Shown: in pieces, positions 44,521 to 52,877 of the stretch
Numbering within the stretch: the first letter of the stretch is position 1
How the letters are laid out: each line of letters begins with the position of its first letter
Assembly: GCF_029968035.1 (NCBI RefSeq)
Contig: NZ_JASCIQ010000040.1
Location: 17,646 to 81,645, forward strand
From: Streptomyces cavernicola
Lineage (GTDB): Bacteria; Actinomycetota; Actinomycetes; Streptomycetales; Streptomycetaceae
Direction: 5' to 3'
DNA: 64,000 bases
The notes under the pieces: generated by a model
Databases searched by the model: none
What the model saw: the letters and a program-made list of their open reading frames with translations, nothing else
Told to the model about the DNA's origin: nothing
Position numbers and translations under genes: made by a program

Positions 44521-45096
44521 ATGAAGGCCCGAAGGGCTCTGGCCGCTGCGGCGCTCGCGACCGGCCTGGTACTGACTATGGCCGGCTGCGGCACCGAGGG
44601 CGACGGCGGGAAGAAGACGAGCTCGGAGTCGAACGCGTCGCCCGAGGGCGGGGACGCCAAGCAGGAGGACAAGCCTCAGGAGCCCGCCGAGGACAAGGTA
44701 TTGGCCGAGGTGACCGGCGCGGATGACATCACGCTGGTCATCAACTCGGCTGTCCGCGACGACGGCGGATTCCTCACTGTCTCCGGAACGGTCCGCAACG
44801 ACGGCAGCAGCCGCTGGATCGCACCCTCGTGGCGCGGCGACGAGAAGGAGCTCTCCGGCAACGGCCAGTCCATGGCCGGAGCGACACTCGTCGACCAGGC
44901 CGGGAAGAAGCGATACCTGATCCTTCGGGACACCGAAGGCCACTGTCTGTGCACCCAGTTCACGGGAGGGGTGAAGGGCGGCGAGTCGGCGACCTGGTAC
45001 GCCCAATTCCCCGCCCCACCCCAATCCACCACAGACATCACGTTCCAGATCGCGGACATGCCCCCCGCCGACATCAAGATCACCGAGGGCGAGTGA
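44521..45096 (+). CDS. lipoprotein of the Tad locus
   Basis: 191 aa. Lipobox TMAGC with Cys23, Ser/Glu/Lys-rich linker to about 70, then a beta-sandwich-like domain (DITLVINSAVRDDGGFLTVS; GTVRNDGSSRWIAPSW) containing a CxC (EGHCLCTQFTGG). AAGGAG five bases before ATG 44521. Sits between TadG-like and OmpA-domain genes with short gaps, so it likely anchors or modulates the pilus at the cell surface. Family not named. Confidence 0.8.
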   Translation: MKARRALAAAALATGLVLTMAGCGTEGDGGKKTSSESNASPEGGDAKQEDKPQEPAEDKVLAEVTGADDITLVINSAVRDDGGFLTVSGTVRNDGSSRWIAPSWRGDEKELSGNGQSMAGATLVDQAGKKRYLILRDTEGHCLCTQFTGGVKGGESATWYAQFPAPPQSTTDITFQIADMPPADIKITEGE

Positions 45097-45102
45097 TCGC
45101 CC

Positions 45103-45720
45103 ATGCCCGTATCGAGGAACCGCACCCTCACCGCCCTGACCCTGACCCTCCTCGCCGCAGCGACCCTCACCGGTACCGCGTACGCCGACGACGAGCCCAG
45201 TGTGCCGCCCGGATCGGTGACGAGTGAGCCGCCGCCGGAGGTGGACCCGAGTGCGCCGGGGCTGAAGCTCGCCGACGGGGCGAAGCTCGCACCGGCCAAG
45301 GTCCTTGACATCAAGTCCGTCGTCGAGGACATGGGCGGCGCCGAACGCCGCGAGGACACCAACACCGACGTGAAGTTCGCGCTGCAGGCCGAAGTGCTGT
45401 TCCCGAAGGACAGCGCGAAGCTCAACCCCGAGGCGGGCGCGCGGATCCGGGCGATCGCCGAGGAGATCAAGGCGCAGGACTCGACGAAGGTCCGCGTCTT
45501 CGGCTTCACGGACGACCTGGGCACGTACGCGCACGGCAAGAAGCTCTCCAAGGAGCGCGCCGACGCCGTGCACGACCAGCTCAGCAAGGACCTGGGCCCG
45601 GAGATCACCTTCGAGGTGCGCGGCTACAGCGAGGACTACCCGATCGCCGACAACTCCTCGGAGGAGGGCCGCAAGAAGAACCGCCGCGTCGAGGTGTCCT
45701 TCCCGCGCGGCACGGAGTGA
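45103..45720 (+). CDS. secreted OmpA-domain protein
   Basis: 205 aa with a signal peptide (TLTALTLTLLAAATLTGTAY, cleavage near AYA-D), a Pro-rich segment and a C-terminal OmpA/MotB peptidoglycan-binding domain (AEVLFPKDSAKLNPEAGARI; FTDDLGTYAHGKKLSKERAD; EGRKKNRRVEVSF). It starts seven bases after the lipoprotein stop. It binds peptidoglycan and would tether the Tad apparatus to the thick wall, taking the place of outer-membrane parts. Confidence 0.9.
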   Translation: MPVSRNRTLTALTLTLLAAATLTGTAYADDEPSVPPGSVTSEPPPEVDPSAPGLKLADGAKLAPAKVLDIKSVVEDMGGAERREDTNTDVKFALQAEVLFPKDSAKLNPEAGARIRAIAEEIKAQDSTKVRVFGFTDDLGTYAHGKKLSKERADAVHDQLSKDLGPEITFEVRGYSEDYPIADNSSEEGRKKNRRVEVSFPRGTE

Positions 45721-45727
45721 GGCGCGC

Positions 45728-46111
45728 TCAGCGGTTGTGCTTCTGGCCGCGCCGCAGCGCCGCCTCCGACCGTTCGCGGTCGATCTCGGCGCGCTGTTCG
45801 GCGAGGTAGCCGCGGGCCGCCTCCATCTGGCGCTCGCGCTCCTCGCGGGGGATCGCCTCGTACGCGCGGCGGCCCTCGGCGAGCTTCTCGCCGAGCGCGT
45901 CGGCGTACGCGCCCACGCGCATCGCCTCGCGCAGGCCGACCCGGCCGGCGAGGACCTCGCGGGCCATCTCCTGCAGGGCGGGCCCGGCCTTGTCGCTGTC
46001 GGCGAGCCGCTGCAGCGTCTTGCGCAGGGCGCGGGCGCGCGCCTCGTCGCCGCCGGTCATCGAGGTGAGGTCGGCGTCGCCGATCTGCCGGTCCTGGCGC
46101 TCTTCCGTCAT
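45728..46111 (-). CDS. helical cytoplasmic protein of the WXG operon
   Basis: 127 aa from ATG 46111 (GGAG upstream; an ATG at 46132 is possible). Entirely helical and highly charged (EERQDRQIGDADLTSMTGGD; LADSDKAGPALQEMAREVLA; REERERQMEAARGYLAEQRA). No signal or membrane helix. Third gene of an operon with two WXG100-type proteins, so it may act as a chaperone or substrate-associated factor; this is inference. It converges on the OmpA-domain gene seven bases away with no terminator between. Confidence 0.7.
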   Translation of the reverse strand: MTEERQDRQIGDADLTSMTGGDEARARALRKTLQRLADSDKAGPALQEMAREVLAGRVGLREAMRVGAYADALGEKLAEGRRAYEAIPREERERQMEAARGYLAEQRAEIDRERSEAALRRGQKHNR

Positions 46112-46154
46112 GAGGGTCTCCTGGGTCTCCAACTGGTCGCGTACGTACGCGAGT

Positions 46155-46910
46155 TCAGGCGATGGCCTTGTTCGGGTGGTCGTACGAGGCGCCGGGCACG
46201 GGGAAGTTCTTGAACGAGTTGCTCAGGTCGTTGGCGAGGTTCTCGACCGCGCTCGCCGTGAGCTGGGCGAGCTGCTGGGCCTGGGTGATGGCCTCGGTCG
46301 CGGTGCCCCACTGGCGCAGGATGTTGGCGATCTCCAGGGCGGCGAGCCCGTACCCGACCGCCGCGCCGACACCCGTCCACGACAGGGCCGTGCCGGCCGC
46401 GATCTCCAGGCCGACGATGAGCAGCCCGTCGATGATCCCGGACAGGATGCCCTTCACGCCCTCGGCGCTCAGATACGCGGAGTGCGCCATGTGCTTGTAG
46501 GCGTCCTGCAGTTGGTCCAGGGTGTCCTGCTGCTCGCCGAGCTTCTTCGCGAGCTCCTCGAAGTAGACGTACGCGGCGTCCGCGGCGTTGCCGTTCCAGG
46601 TGGCGTCGAGCGAGCCGTTGCCGGCCTTCACGTTGGCGGCGACGGCGTCGCAGGCCTTGCCGACGTTCGTCCAGACCTGGCCGCACCTGAGGAAGGTCTC
46701 CCAGTCGCCGCTGTACCAGTCGATGACCTCTTCGAGCGGATTGAATCCGAAGACGAGGTTGATGGCCTCGGTGACGTACCAGGTGGGGCTCATCAGATCG
46801 CCGAGATCATTGAATACGTCGACGAGAACGCCCTGCGAGAATTCTTCCGGGGTCTCGTCGGGGGCCGTCAGATGGCTCGACGGTTCGGAGACGTCACTGA
46901 ATCCGGACAT
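46155..46910 (-). CDS. WXG100-like/LXG-type secreted protein
   Basis: 251 aa, no signal peptide. The middle carries a WxG-type motif in SLDATWNGNAADAAYVYFEE within a helical hairpin (VGKACDAVAANVKAGNGS before, AKKLGEQQDTLDQLQDAYKH after). A hydrophobic Gly/Ala region (GLLIVGLEIAAGTALSWTGV) follows, and then a helical tail. This is typical of Actinobacteria type VII-exported proteins. No toxin domain is seen. Follows the smaller ESX-like gene. Confidence 0.8.
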   Translation of the reverse strand: MSGFSDVSEPSSHLTAPDETPEEFSQGVLVDVFNDLGDLMSPTWYVTEAINLVFGFNPLEEVIDWYSGDWETFLRCGQVWTNVGKACDAVAANVKAGNGSLDATWNGNAADAAYVYFEELAKKLGEQQDTLDQLQDAYKHMAHSAYLSAEGVKGILSGIIDGLLIVGLEIAAGTALSWTGVGAAVGYGLAALEIANILRQWGTATEAITQAQQLAQLTASAVENLANDLSNSFKNFPVPGASYDHPNKAIA

Positions 46911-46964
46911 GCGGGTTTCGAACTCCTGGAGAATTAAAGGCGATGAGCTGACCGAAGAAGCGAA

Positions 46965-47282
46965 CTACCGTTTGCTTTCCGGGTACTTGGCGTCGAGGTC
47001 GGCTGCATTCCCGCGGTCGGTCTCCGCGTAGTACCGGGAGACCGCGGCGAGTTCGGTCCGGCAGGCGCGGAGGATGGACTCGGTCTTGGCGAGGGCCTCG
47101 CCGAGCTGCTGCACCAGGCTGTCGTGGGAGTTGGCGAGGTTGCTGATCAGGCCGTTGTCGTACCAGCCGACCTCGGTGTGCGAGTCGACGTACTTCTTGG
47201 CGGCCTGCAGGTCGTCCGCGGCGCGGCCGATCTGGGTCGCGTAGCCGCCGATGTCGCCCGGCTCGACCTTGAAATCCGTCAC
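46965..47282 (-). CDS. ESX-like (WXG100-superfamily) small secreted protein
   Basis: 105 aa helical hairpin: PGDIGGYATQIGRAADDLQA, turn near VGWYDNGLISNLANSHDSL, then AKTESILRACRTELAAVSRY and a C-terminal YYAETD-like motif resembling the YxxxD/E export signal of ESX substrates. No signal peptide. First gene of the three-gene operon. A triplicated 15-bp repeat lies just upstream. Confidence 0.8.
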   Translation of the reverse strand: MTDFKVEPGDIGGYATQIGRAADDLQAAKKYVDSHTEVGWYDNGLISNLANSHDSLVQQLGEALAKTESILRACRTELAAVSRYYAETDRGNAADLDAKYPESKR

Positions 47283-47330
47283 GTCGCCCCTCGCTCTGTT
47301 TCCCGCACGTGATGATCGCGGCGCACTCTT

Positions 47331-47375
47331 GATCGCGAATCCGGTGATCGTGAATCTGGTGATCGCGTATCCGGA
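47331..47375. repeat. 15-bp repeat, three copies, upstream of the WXG operon
   Basis: GATCGCGAATCCGGT, GATCGTGAATCTGGT and GATCGCGTATCCGGA head to tail, starting 49 bases before the operon start. Spacing of about one and a half helical turns suggests an iterated binding site. Confidence 0.7.
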
Positions 47376-47472
47376 CGTGTGATCTTGAAATGCGGTGGTG
47401 CTGCGTCGCGCTGCACTGTGCCGCGCTGTCCGGCCTTTCGACGGTCAACGGAAATCACGTAGCCTGCCGGAC

Positions 47473-47781
47473 ATGCTGATGAACGATATGGGTGACAACT
47501 CGCGGGCACAAGTTTGGGATCGCATTTGGAATCGAATGGCGATGCTCGCGGGCGGCATCGGGGGTCTGCTGGCTTTCGCCGGAATTGCCGCGTTGGTGTC
47601 GCCCGGCAGCTCGACCGGGGCCCGGCTCGCCGGTCTGGCGCCGATAGTCGTCGGCGGCCTGGCGATCCTCTGCGCGGTACGGGCGCACCGCACGCGCAGC
47701 CGCAAGGTGATGACGCTGGCGTTCGTCTGCGCCTTGGGCGGTGGCGCGCTCACCGGAATCCTGCAGGGCCTCACGGCTTGA
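47473..47781 (+). CDS. small two-helix membrane protein
   Basis: 102 aa from ATG 47473 (later ATGs at 47479 and 47488 are possible). Two or three membrane helices: MLAGGIGGLLAFAGIAALVS, GLAPIVVGGLAILCAVRA and VMTLAFVCALGGGALTGI, joined by a basic loop (HRTRSRK). No family recognised. It is divergent from the WXG operon and shares its promoter region. Confidence 0.65.
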   Translation: MLMNDMGDNSRAQVWDRIWNRMAMLAGGIGGLLAFAGIAALVSPGSSTGARLAGLAPIVVGGLAILCAVRAHRTRSRKVMTLAFVCALGGGALTGILQGLTA

Positions 47782-47903
47782 CGGCTTGATGGCCCGATCA
47801 ACCCGCTCGCGCGCCCACGGCCGGGCTCCCGCTTCGAGGCGAGCGCGCAGGTGAGCCGCGCTGACCCAGGAGACCCGCCTACAGTGGGGCGGAGGAGGAG
47901 ACC

Positions 47904-48476
47904 ATGACCGCAGAATTGCCCGACTGGATGTATCCCCCCCGCCCGAGTGGATGGGAGGCGGACGACCTCGACAATCTCTCCCAGGCGCCCCGGCACACCG
48001 AACTCATCGACGGAGCGTTGATCTTCATGATGTCCCCACAGCGGTCCTGGCACTCTCGCCTCGTCGAGAACCTGACCTTCGCCCTGCGTCAGGCCGCTCC
48101 CGACGGCTTCGAGGCGGAGCGGGAGATGACCGTCCGCCTGGACAAGAAGAGCCGGCCAGAGCCCGACGTCCTGGTTGCCACCGCGCCGTACGAACCGGAC
48201 AGGACAAGCTACCTCCCGGACGAGGTCGCACTCGTGGTGGAGGTCGTCTCCGAGGAGTCCGCCGACCGCGACCGCAGTCTCAAGCCGTTCAAGTACGCGC
48301 AGGCCGAGATCCCGCACTTCTGGCGGGTGGAGGACGAGGAGGGTGAGCCGGCCGTGCACGTCTACGAGCTCGACCGGCTCACCCACTCCTACGTGGCGAC
48401 GGGCATCCACCGAGGCCGCCTCAAGACGACGGTGCCGTTCCTGATGGATATCGACCTGGAGAGCCTGACGCCCTGA
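47904..48476 (+). CDS. Uma2-family (DUF820) PD-(D/E)xK nuclease-like protein
   Basis: 190 aa. Family signatures: ELIDGALIFMMSPQRSWHS, SRPEPDVLVATAP with the PD motif Asp, and ALVVEVVSEESADRDRSLKP with the E-x-V, then the Lys/Tyr of KYAQAEIPHFWRVE. This is the Uma2 fold, abundant in Streptomyces and cyanobacteria, with a nuclease-type active site but no clear biological role. ATG 47904, with GGAGGAG upstream. Solitary, no toxin-antitoxin partner seen. Confidence 0.9.
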   Translation: MTAELPDWMYPPRPSGWEADDLDNLSQAPRHTELIDGALIFMMSPQRSWHSRLVENLTFALRQAAPDGFEAEREMTVRLDKKSRPEPDVLVATAPYEPDRTSYLPDEVALVVEVVSEESADRDRSLKPFKYAQAEIPHFWRVEDEEGEPAVHVYELDRLTHSYVATGIHRGRLKTTVPFLMDIDLESLTP

Positions 48477-48573
48477 GCGGCTCGGCCCCGGCCGCCCGAC
48501 TCCTCGGTCTCAGCGGCCGCCGTCGGCCCCGGTGGCGGTCGCGGCACTCCGGACGCCCGTCAACGCACCTCCG

Positions 48574-49644
48574 TCAACGCACCTCCGTGACCGTCCGCCG
48601 GTACGTCGAGCGCCGGTCGACGATCTCCGCGCCCCGGTCCCCGTACACCGTCTGTACGACCTGCGGGTCGCGGAGGAACGCGTGCGGGAAGCCGAGCGGG
48701 ATCTCGCTCGCCTCGTCGAGGCGGCGGACGGCGGACTCGTCGAGGGTGACGTCGACCGCGCCCAGGTTGTCCGCGAGCTGCTCCGGCTTGGTGGCGCTGA
48801 TCAGCGGGATCACGGTGCCGGGGCGGGTGCGCAGCCAGGCCAGGGCGACCTGGGCCGGGCTCGCGCCGGACTGCTCGGCGACGTCCAGGACCGCGGTGAT
48901 CACGGCCTCCTCGCGGGCATCCTGCTCGGCCGAACCGGAACCGCCCTCGGCGGAGCCGCTGAGTCGGCCGCGCTCGCCCCGCCAATACTTGCCGGTGAGC
49001 CTGCCCGCGGCGAGCGGCGCCCAGGCGAGCACCGCCTGGTCGAAGGCCCGCGCCTGCGGCAGGAGTTCCCGCTCCGGGGTGCGTTCGAGCAGGTTGTAGC
49101 GCAGCTGTGAACCGGCGAACGAGGTCCAACCCCGAAGCTCGGCAAGGGTGTTGGCGGTGGCGATCTCCCATGCGGGCCAGTCGGACACCCCGAGGTAGAG
49201 CACCTTCCCGGCGCGTACGACGTCGTCGAGGGCGCGCATCACCTCGTCGACGGGTGTGAAGTTGTCGCGCGCGTGCACCCAGAGGACGTCCAGGTGGTCG
49301 GTGCGCAGCCGGGTCAGGCTGTCCTCGACCGCCCGCACCAGGCTCTTGCGGTGATTGCCCCCGGAGTTGACGTCGCCGGGGTGGGTGGCGCAGGTGTACT
49401 TGCTGGCCAGTACGTACGACTCGCGGCGCCCTTCGAGGAGTTCGCCGAGGATCAGCTCGGAGTTGCCGCCGGTGTAGATGTTGGCGGTGTCGATGAAGTT
49501 GCCGCCCGCGTCGGTGTACGTCTGCAGGATCTTCGCGCTGGCCTCGGCGTCCGCGCCGAACCCGGCTTCGCCGCCGAATGTCATGGCGCCCAGGCTGAGT
49601 TCGCTGACCCGCAGACCGGTCCTGCCGAACAGTGTGTAACGCAA
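48574..49644 (-). CDS. aldo/keto reductase
   Basis: 356 aa TIM-barrel NADPH-dependent oxidoreductase. Catalytic tetrad: Asp52 and Tyr57 in FIDTANIYTGGNSE, Lys82 in VLASKYTC, His in DVLWVHARDN. Cofactor segments VYLGVSDWPAW-type (GKVLYLGVSDWPAWEIA) and GTVIPLISATKPEQLADNL are present. Substrate unknown. The stop codon region is duplicated: a 14-base sequence GTCAACGCACCTCC occurs twice in tandem at its 3' end, which leaves the reading frame unchanged. Confidence 0.92.
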   Translation of the reverse strand: MRYTLFGRTGLRVSELSLGAMTFGGEAGFGADAEASAKILQTYTDAGGNFIDTANIYTGGNSELILGELLEGRRESYVLASKYTCATHPGDVNSGGNHRKSLVRAVEDSLTRLRTDHLDVLWVHARDNFTPVDEVMRALDDVVRAGKVLYLGVSDWPAWEIATANTLAELRGWTSFAGSQLRYNLLERTPERELLPQARAFDQAVLAWAPLAAGRLTGKYWRGERGRLSGSAEGGSGSAEQDAREEAVITAVLDVAEQSGASPAQVALAWLRTRPGTVIPLISATKPEQLADNLGAVDVTLDESAVRRLDEASEIPLGFPHAFLRDPQVVQTVYGDRGAEIVDRRSTYRRTVTEVR

Positions 49645-49733
49645 GATGTTCCTCTCGTCGCTCCCGAACCCCCACCGACGCTAGGCGCTGAAGTCCACTC
49701 CAAGGCAAGCGAGTTGGCCCAACGCTCGGTTTC

Positions 49734-50291
49734 CTCCCCACCCCGCCCCTTCCCGAAAGTCCTCAGCGGACGACTCCGAGGGCTGCGCCCCCGGGCCCCC
49801 TTCTGGGCTTCGCCCGCCCCGCCCGTCTTTTCGGCTGCGGCTTCGCCGTGGCGGGTCGCGCAGTTCCCCGCGCCCCTGTCGGGGACGCCGGGTGCTTCGC
49901 CCTGCACCCCGCCCGCCTTTTCGGCTGCCGCTGCGTCGTGGCGGGTCGCGCAGTTCCCCGCGCCCCTGACAGGGGCGGTCGCAGCCCACCAAATCCAGCA
50001 GCGGAGGGCTCCGAGCGCTGCCGCCCCTGGGCCCCGCTTCGGTGCTTCGCCCCGCCCCCGCCCGCCTTTTCGGCTGCCGCTGCGTCGTGGCGGGTCGCGC
50101 AGTTCCCCGCGCCCCTGATCCACCCGCCCCGCCACGGGGCCAACGCCGGAAGGGCTGGATTCGCGTGCCCCGACAGGGGCGCGGGGAACGGCGCGACCGG
50201 CCACGATGGCGCGGCAGCCGAACAACAACCGGGGGACGGGGCGGAGCCCCGCAGCCGACCGCAGGTCTTCGGGAAGGGGCGGGGAGGGGAG
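49734..50291. repeat. MITE-like element copy 6, composite
   Basis: Ends at about 49734-49757 and 50268-50291. Inside are three direct copies of the GGTCGCGCAGTTCCCCGCGC module (near 49852, 49940 and 50092) and one inverted copy (near 50178). It fills the 751-base gap between the reductase start and the arsR stop; the remaining flanks (49645-49733 and 50292-50395) show no gene. Confidence 0.8.
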
Positions 50292-50395
50292 CAAAAGCAG
50301 CCCGTCCGGCGTTTGAGGACGAGCCCGGAGGGCGATCGGCGGTCCCCGAGTCGACGGCGCCGGACGCGGGTCCAGAACCTACCCCCCCAGGAAAC

Positions 50396-50749
50396 CTACG
50401 CCTCGTCCCGCAACCCCAACCGCAGATGCTCGACGTGGAACAGCGCCTGGTCGAGCAGCTCGGCCACGTGGTGGTCGTACAGCGCGTACACGATGGACCG
50501 CCCGCGCCGCTCGCCCGTGACCAGGCCCAGGTTGCGCAGCAGCCGCAGCTGGTGCGAGCAGGCCGACTGCTCCAGGTCCGCCGCCTCGGCCAACTCGCTC
50601 ACCGCGCACGGCCCTTCCTGCAGCCGGGCCAGGATCCGCAGCCGGGACGGCGTGGCCAGGGCCTGCAGCGTCGCGGCGACGTCCGCCGCGCCGACGGTGT
50701 CCAGACGTGCGCGGGTGCTGGCGCGCTCCTTGTCGACTCCGTGGCCCAT
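50396..50749 (-). CDS. ArsR/SmtB-family zinc-type metal sensor
   Basis: 117 aa from ATG 50749 (MGHGVDKE). Winged helix ATPSRLRILARLQEGPCAVS with recognition helix EQSACSHQLRLLRNLGLV and wing GRSIVYALYD. The C-terminal alpha5 has Asp-x-His and His-x-x-His (DHH ... HVEH) at spacings +2, +13 and +16, the same as the CzrA/SmtB Zn(II) site. It should repress the divergent P-type ATPase until zinc (or Co/Cd) binds. An inverted repeat lies between the genes. Confidence 0.9.
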   Translation of the reverse strand: MGHGVDKERASTRARLDTVGAADVAATLQALATPSRLRILARLQEGPCAVSELAEAADLEQSACSHQLRLLRNLGLVTGERRGRSIVYALYDHHVAELLDQALFHVEHLRLGLRDEA

Positions 50750-50788
50750 ACGCACATCGTAGCGAGCGAAAGCGATCACCCATCGGAA

Positions 50789-50810
50789 TGAATGAAGACC
50801 TGTTCATGCA
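50789..50810. promoter_or_regulatory. ArsR/SmtB-type operator
   Basis: TGAATGAA-N6-TTCATGCA, an AT-rich inverted repeat (7 of 8 pairs) midway between arsR and the metal ATPase, close in form to CzrA/SmtB operators containing TGAA...TTCA half sites. Confidence 0.75.
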
Positions 50811-50864
50811 TGCGGGTATGGTGAAAGGGTCCTGCTCGCCGCCAAGCTGAGGGGCTCCTTCGCC

Positions 50865-52814
50865 ATGCCCTCCTCCGTACGGGAAACGACCGTCGAAGAA
50901 CCGGCGGCCCCCGCCGCACCACCCCGCGCCCCCGCCCCCGTCCGCCGCACCAAGCTCCTCGCCCTCCCCGAGGTGCGCTGGGCCGGGGCCGCCACCCTTG
51001 CGTTCCTGCTCGCGCTGCCGCTGCAGCTCGCGGGCCTGAGCGCCTGGTGGTGGGCGCCGCTGTACGCCGTGGCCTACGCGGCCGGCGGCTGGGAGCCCGC
51101 GCTCGAAGGGCTCAGGGCGCTCCGCGAGCGCACCCTCGACGTGGACCTCCTGATGATCGTCGCGGCCCTCGGCGCCGCCGCGATCGGGCAGGTCATGGAC
51201 GGCGCGCTGCTCATCGTCATCTTCGCCACGTCCGGCGCCCTGGAGGCCCTGGCCACCGCCCGCACCGAGGACTCCGTACGCGGACTGCTCGACCTCGCCC
51301 CCGAAACGGCCACCCGCGTCACGGGTGCCGACGGTGGCACGGCGCAGGTCCCCACCTCCGAACTCCGCGTCGGCGACGAGATCCTGGTGCGCCCGGGGGA
51401 GCGGATCGGCGCGGACGGCGAGGTCGTCGACGGCGGGGGCGAGGTCGACCAGGCCACCATCACCGGCGAGTCCCTGCCGGTGCCGAAGGGGCCGGGCGAC
51501 GAGGTGTTCGCCGGCACCGTCAACGGCCCGGCCGGCGCCCTGCGCGTACGCGTCCAGCGCGACCCCTCCGACACGGTGCTCGCCCGCATCGTCACCCTCG
51601 TCGAGGAGGCGTCCCGCACCAAGGCGCCGACGCAGCTGTTCATCGAGAAGGTGGAGCAGCGGTACGCCGTGGCCGTCGTCGTCGCCACGCTCGCCGTGTT
51701 CGGGATCCCGCTGGCCTTCGGCGCGGACCTCACCGGCGCCCTGCTGCGCGCGATGACGTTCATGATCGTGGCGTCCCCGTGCGCGGTCGTCCTCGCCACG
51801 ATGCCGCCGCTGCTCTCCGCGATCGCCAACGCGGGCCGGCACGGCGTCCTCGTGAAGTCCGCCGTCGCGATGGAACGCCTCGGCCAGATCGACACGGTCG
51901 CGTACGACAAGACCGGCACCCTCACCGAGGGCACGCCGCGCGTGGTCGCCGTAACCCCCGAAACCGGTTTCGACGAGCGGGAGTTGCTCACCCTCGCGGC
52001 GGCCGTCGAGCACCGCAGCGAACACCCCATCGCCCGCTCGGTCGCCGAAGCGGCCCGCGAGCGCGACCTGAAGCTCCCGGAGGCGTACGACTTCACCTCC
52101 ACGCCCGGCCGTGGCGTCGCCGCCACCGTCGACGGCCGCAAGGTCGAGGTGGGCGCCCCCGCCCGCCTCCTCCCGGACGCGACCGAGCAGGGCACCGCGC
52201 CGGAGGCGGACGGCACGACCACCGTCCTGGTCCTGGTCGACGGCGCCCCCGCGGGCCGCCTCGCCCTCGCCGACCGGCCCAGGCCCGACGCCGCCGCGGC
52301 CGTGGCTGACCTGGCCCGGCTCACCGGCACGCCCCCGGTCCTGCTCACCGGCGACGGTCCGGGCGCCGCGGCGAACGTGGCCGCGGCGGTCGGCATCGAG
52401 GACGTACGCGCGGGTCTCCTGCCGCATGAAAAGGCCGCAGCGGTGAGCGAGTTGGCGCAGAGCGGTCGCGCCGTCCTCGTCATCGGCGACGGAGTCAACG
52501 ACGCCCCCGCCCTCGCCGCCGCCCACACCGGAGTGGCCATGGGGCGCGCGGGCTCCGACCTGGCCCTGGAGACCGCGGACGCGGTGGTCGTACGCGACGA
52601 ACTCGCCGCCGTGCCAAGGGCGGTGTGGATCTCCCGGCGCGCCCGCCGCCTGGTCGCCCAGAACCTGGTGATCGCCGGCGTGTGCATCGCGATCCTCACG
52701 GTCTGGGACCTGGTGGGCCACCTCCCGCTGCCGCTCGGCGTCGCCGGACACGAGGGCTCGACGATCCTGGTCGCGCTCAACGGCCTGCGACTGTTGCGGG
52801 AGAAGGCCTGGTGA
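50865..52814 (+). CDS. P1B-type heavy-metal ATPase (Zn/Cd efflux type)
   Basis: 649 aa. No N-terminal HMA domain, only a Pro-rich cytoplasmic tail. Motifs: TITGESLPV, the membrane metal site ASPCAVVLAT (SPC), phosphorylation DKTGTLTEGTP, HRSEHPIARS (HP locus) and GDGVNDAPAL. The class with SPC and neighbour CzrA-like sensor indicates Zn(II)/Cd(II) export. Start ATG 50865, in the first ATG position after the operator. Two tandem GCGTCTCCTCAGGGG units follow its stop. Confidence 0.93.
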   Translation: MPSSVRETTVEEPAAPAAPPRAPAPVRRTKLLALPEVRWAGAATLAFLLALPLQLAGLSAWWWAPLYAVAYAAGGWEPALEGLRALRERTLDVDLLMIVAALGAAAIGQVMDGALLIVIFATSGALEALATARTEDSVRGLLDLAPETATRVTGADGGTAQVPTSELRVGDEILVRPGERIGADGEVVDGGGEVDQATITGESLPVPKGPGDEVFAGTVNGPAGALRVRVQRDPSDTVLARIVTLVEEASRTKAPTQLFIEKVEQRYAVAVVVATLAVFGIPLAFGADLTGALLRAMTFMIVASPCAVVLATMPPLLSAIANAGRHGVLVKSAVAMERLGQIDTVAYDKTGTLTEGTPRVVAVTPETGFDERELLTLAAAVEHRSEHPIARSVAEAARERDLKLPEAYDFTSTPGRGVAATVDGRKVEVGAPARLLPDATEQGTAPEADGTTTVLVLVDGAPAGRLALADRPRPDAAAAVADLARLTGTPPVLLTGDGPGAAANVAAAVGIEDVRAGLLPHEKAAAVSELAQSGRAVLVIGDGVNDAPALAAAHTGVAMGRAGSDLALETADAVVVRDELAAVPRAVWISRRARRLVAQNLVIAGVCIAILTVWDLVGHLPLPLGVAGHEGSTILVALNGLRLLREKAW

Positions 52815-52877
52815 CCTGGGGGCGTCTCCTCAGGGGGCGTCTCCTCAGGGGGGGGCTCCCCAGGGGGGCGGCAGGTC

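Noticed and set aside
48560..48590. Frameshift in the aldo/keto reductase from a 14-bp tandem duplication at its 3' end
   Set aside because: The first copy supplies the stop codon in frame; the protein ends normally (TVTEVR) and the second copy lies outside.
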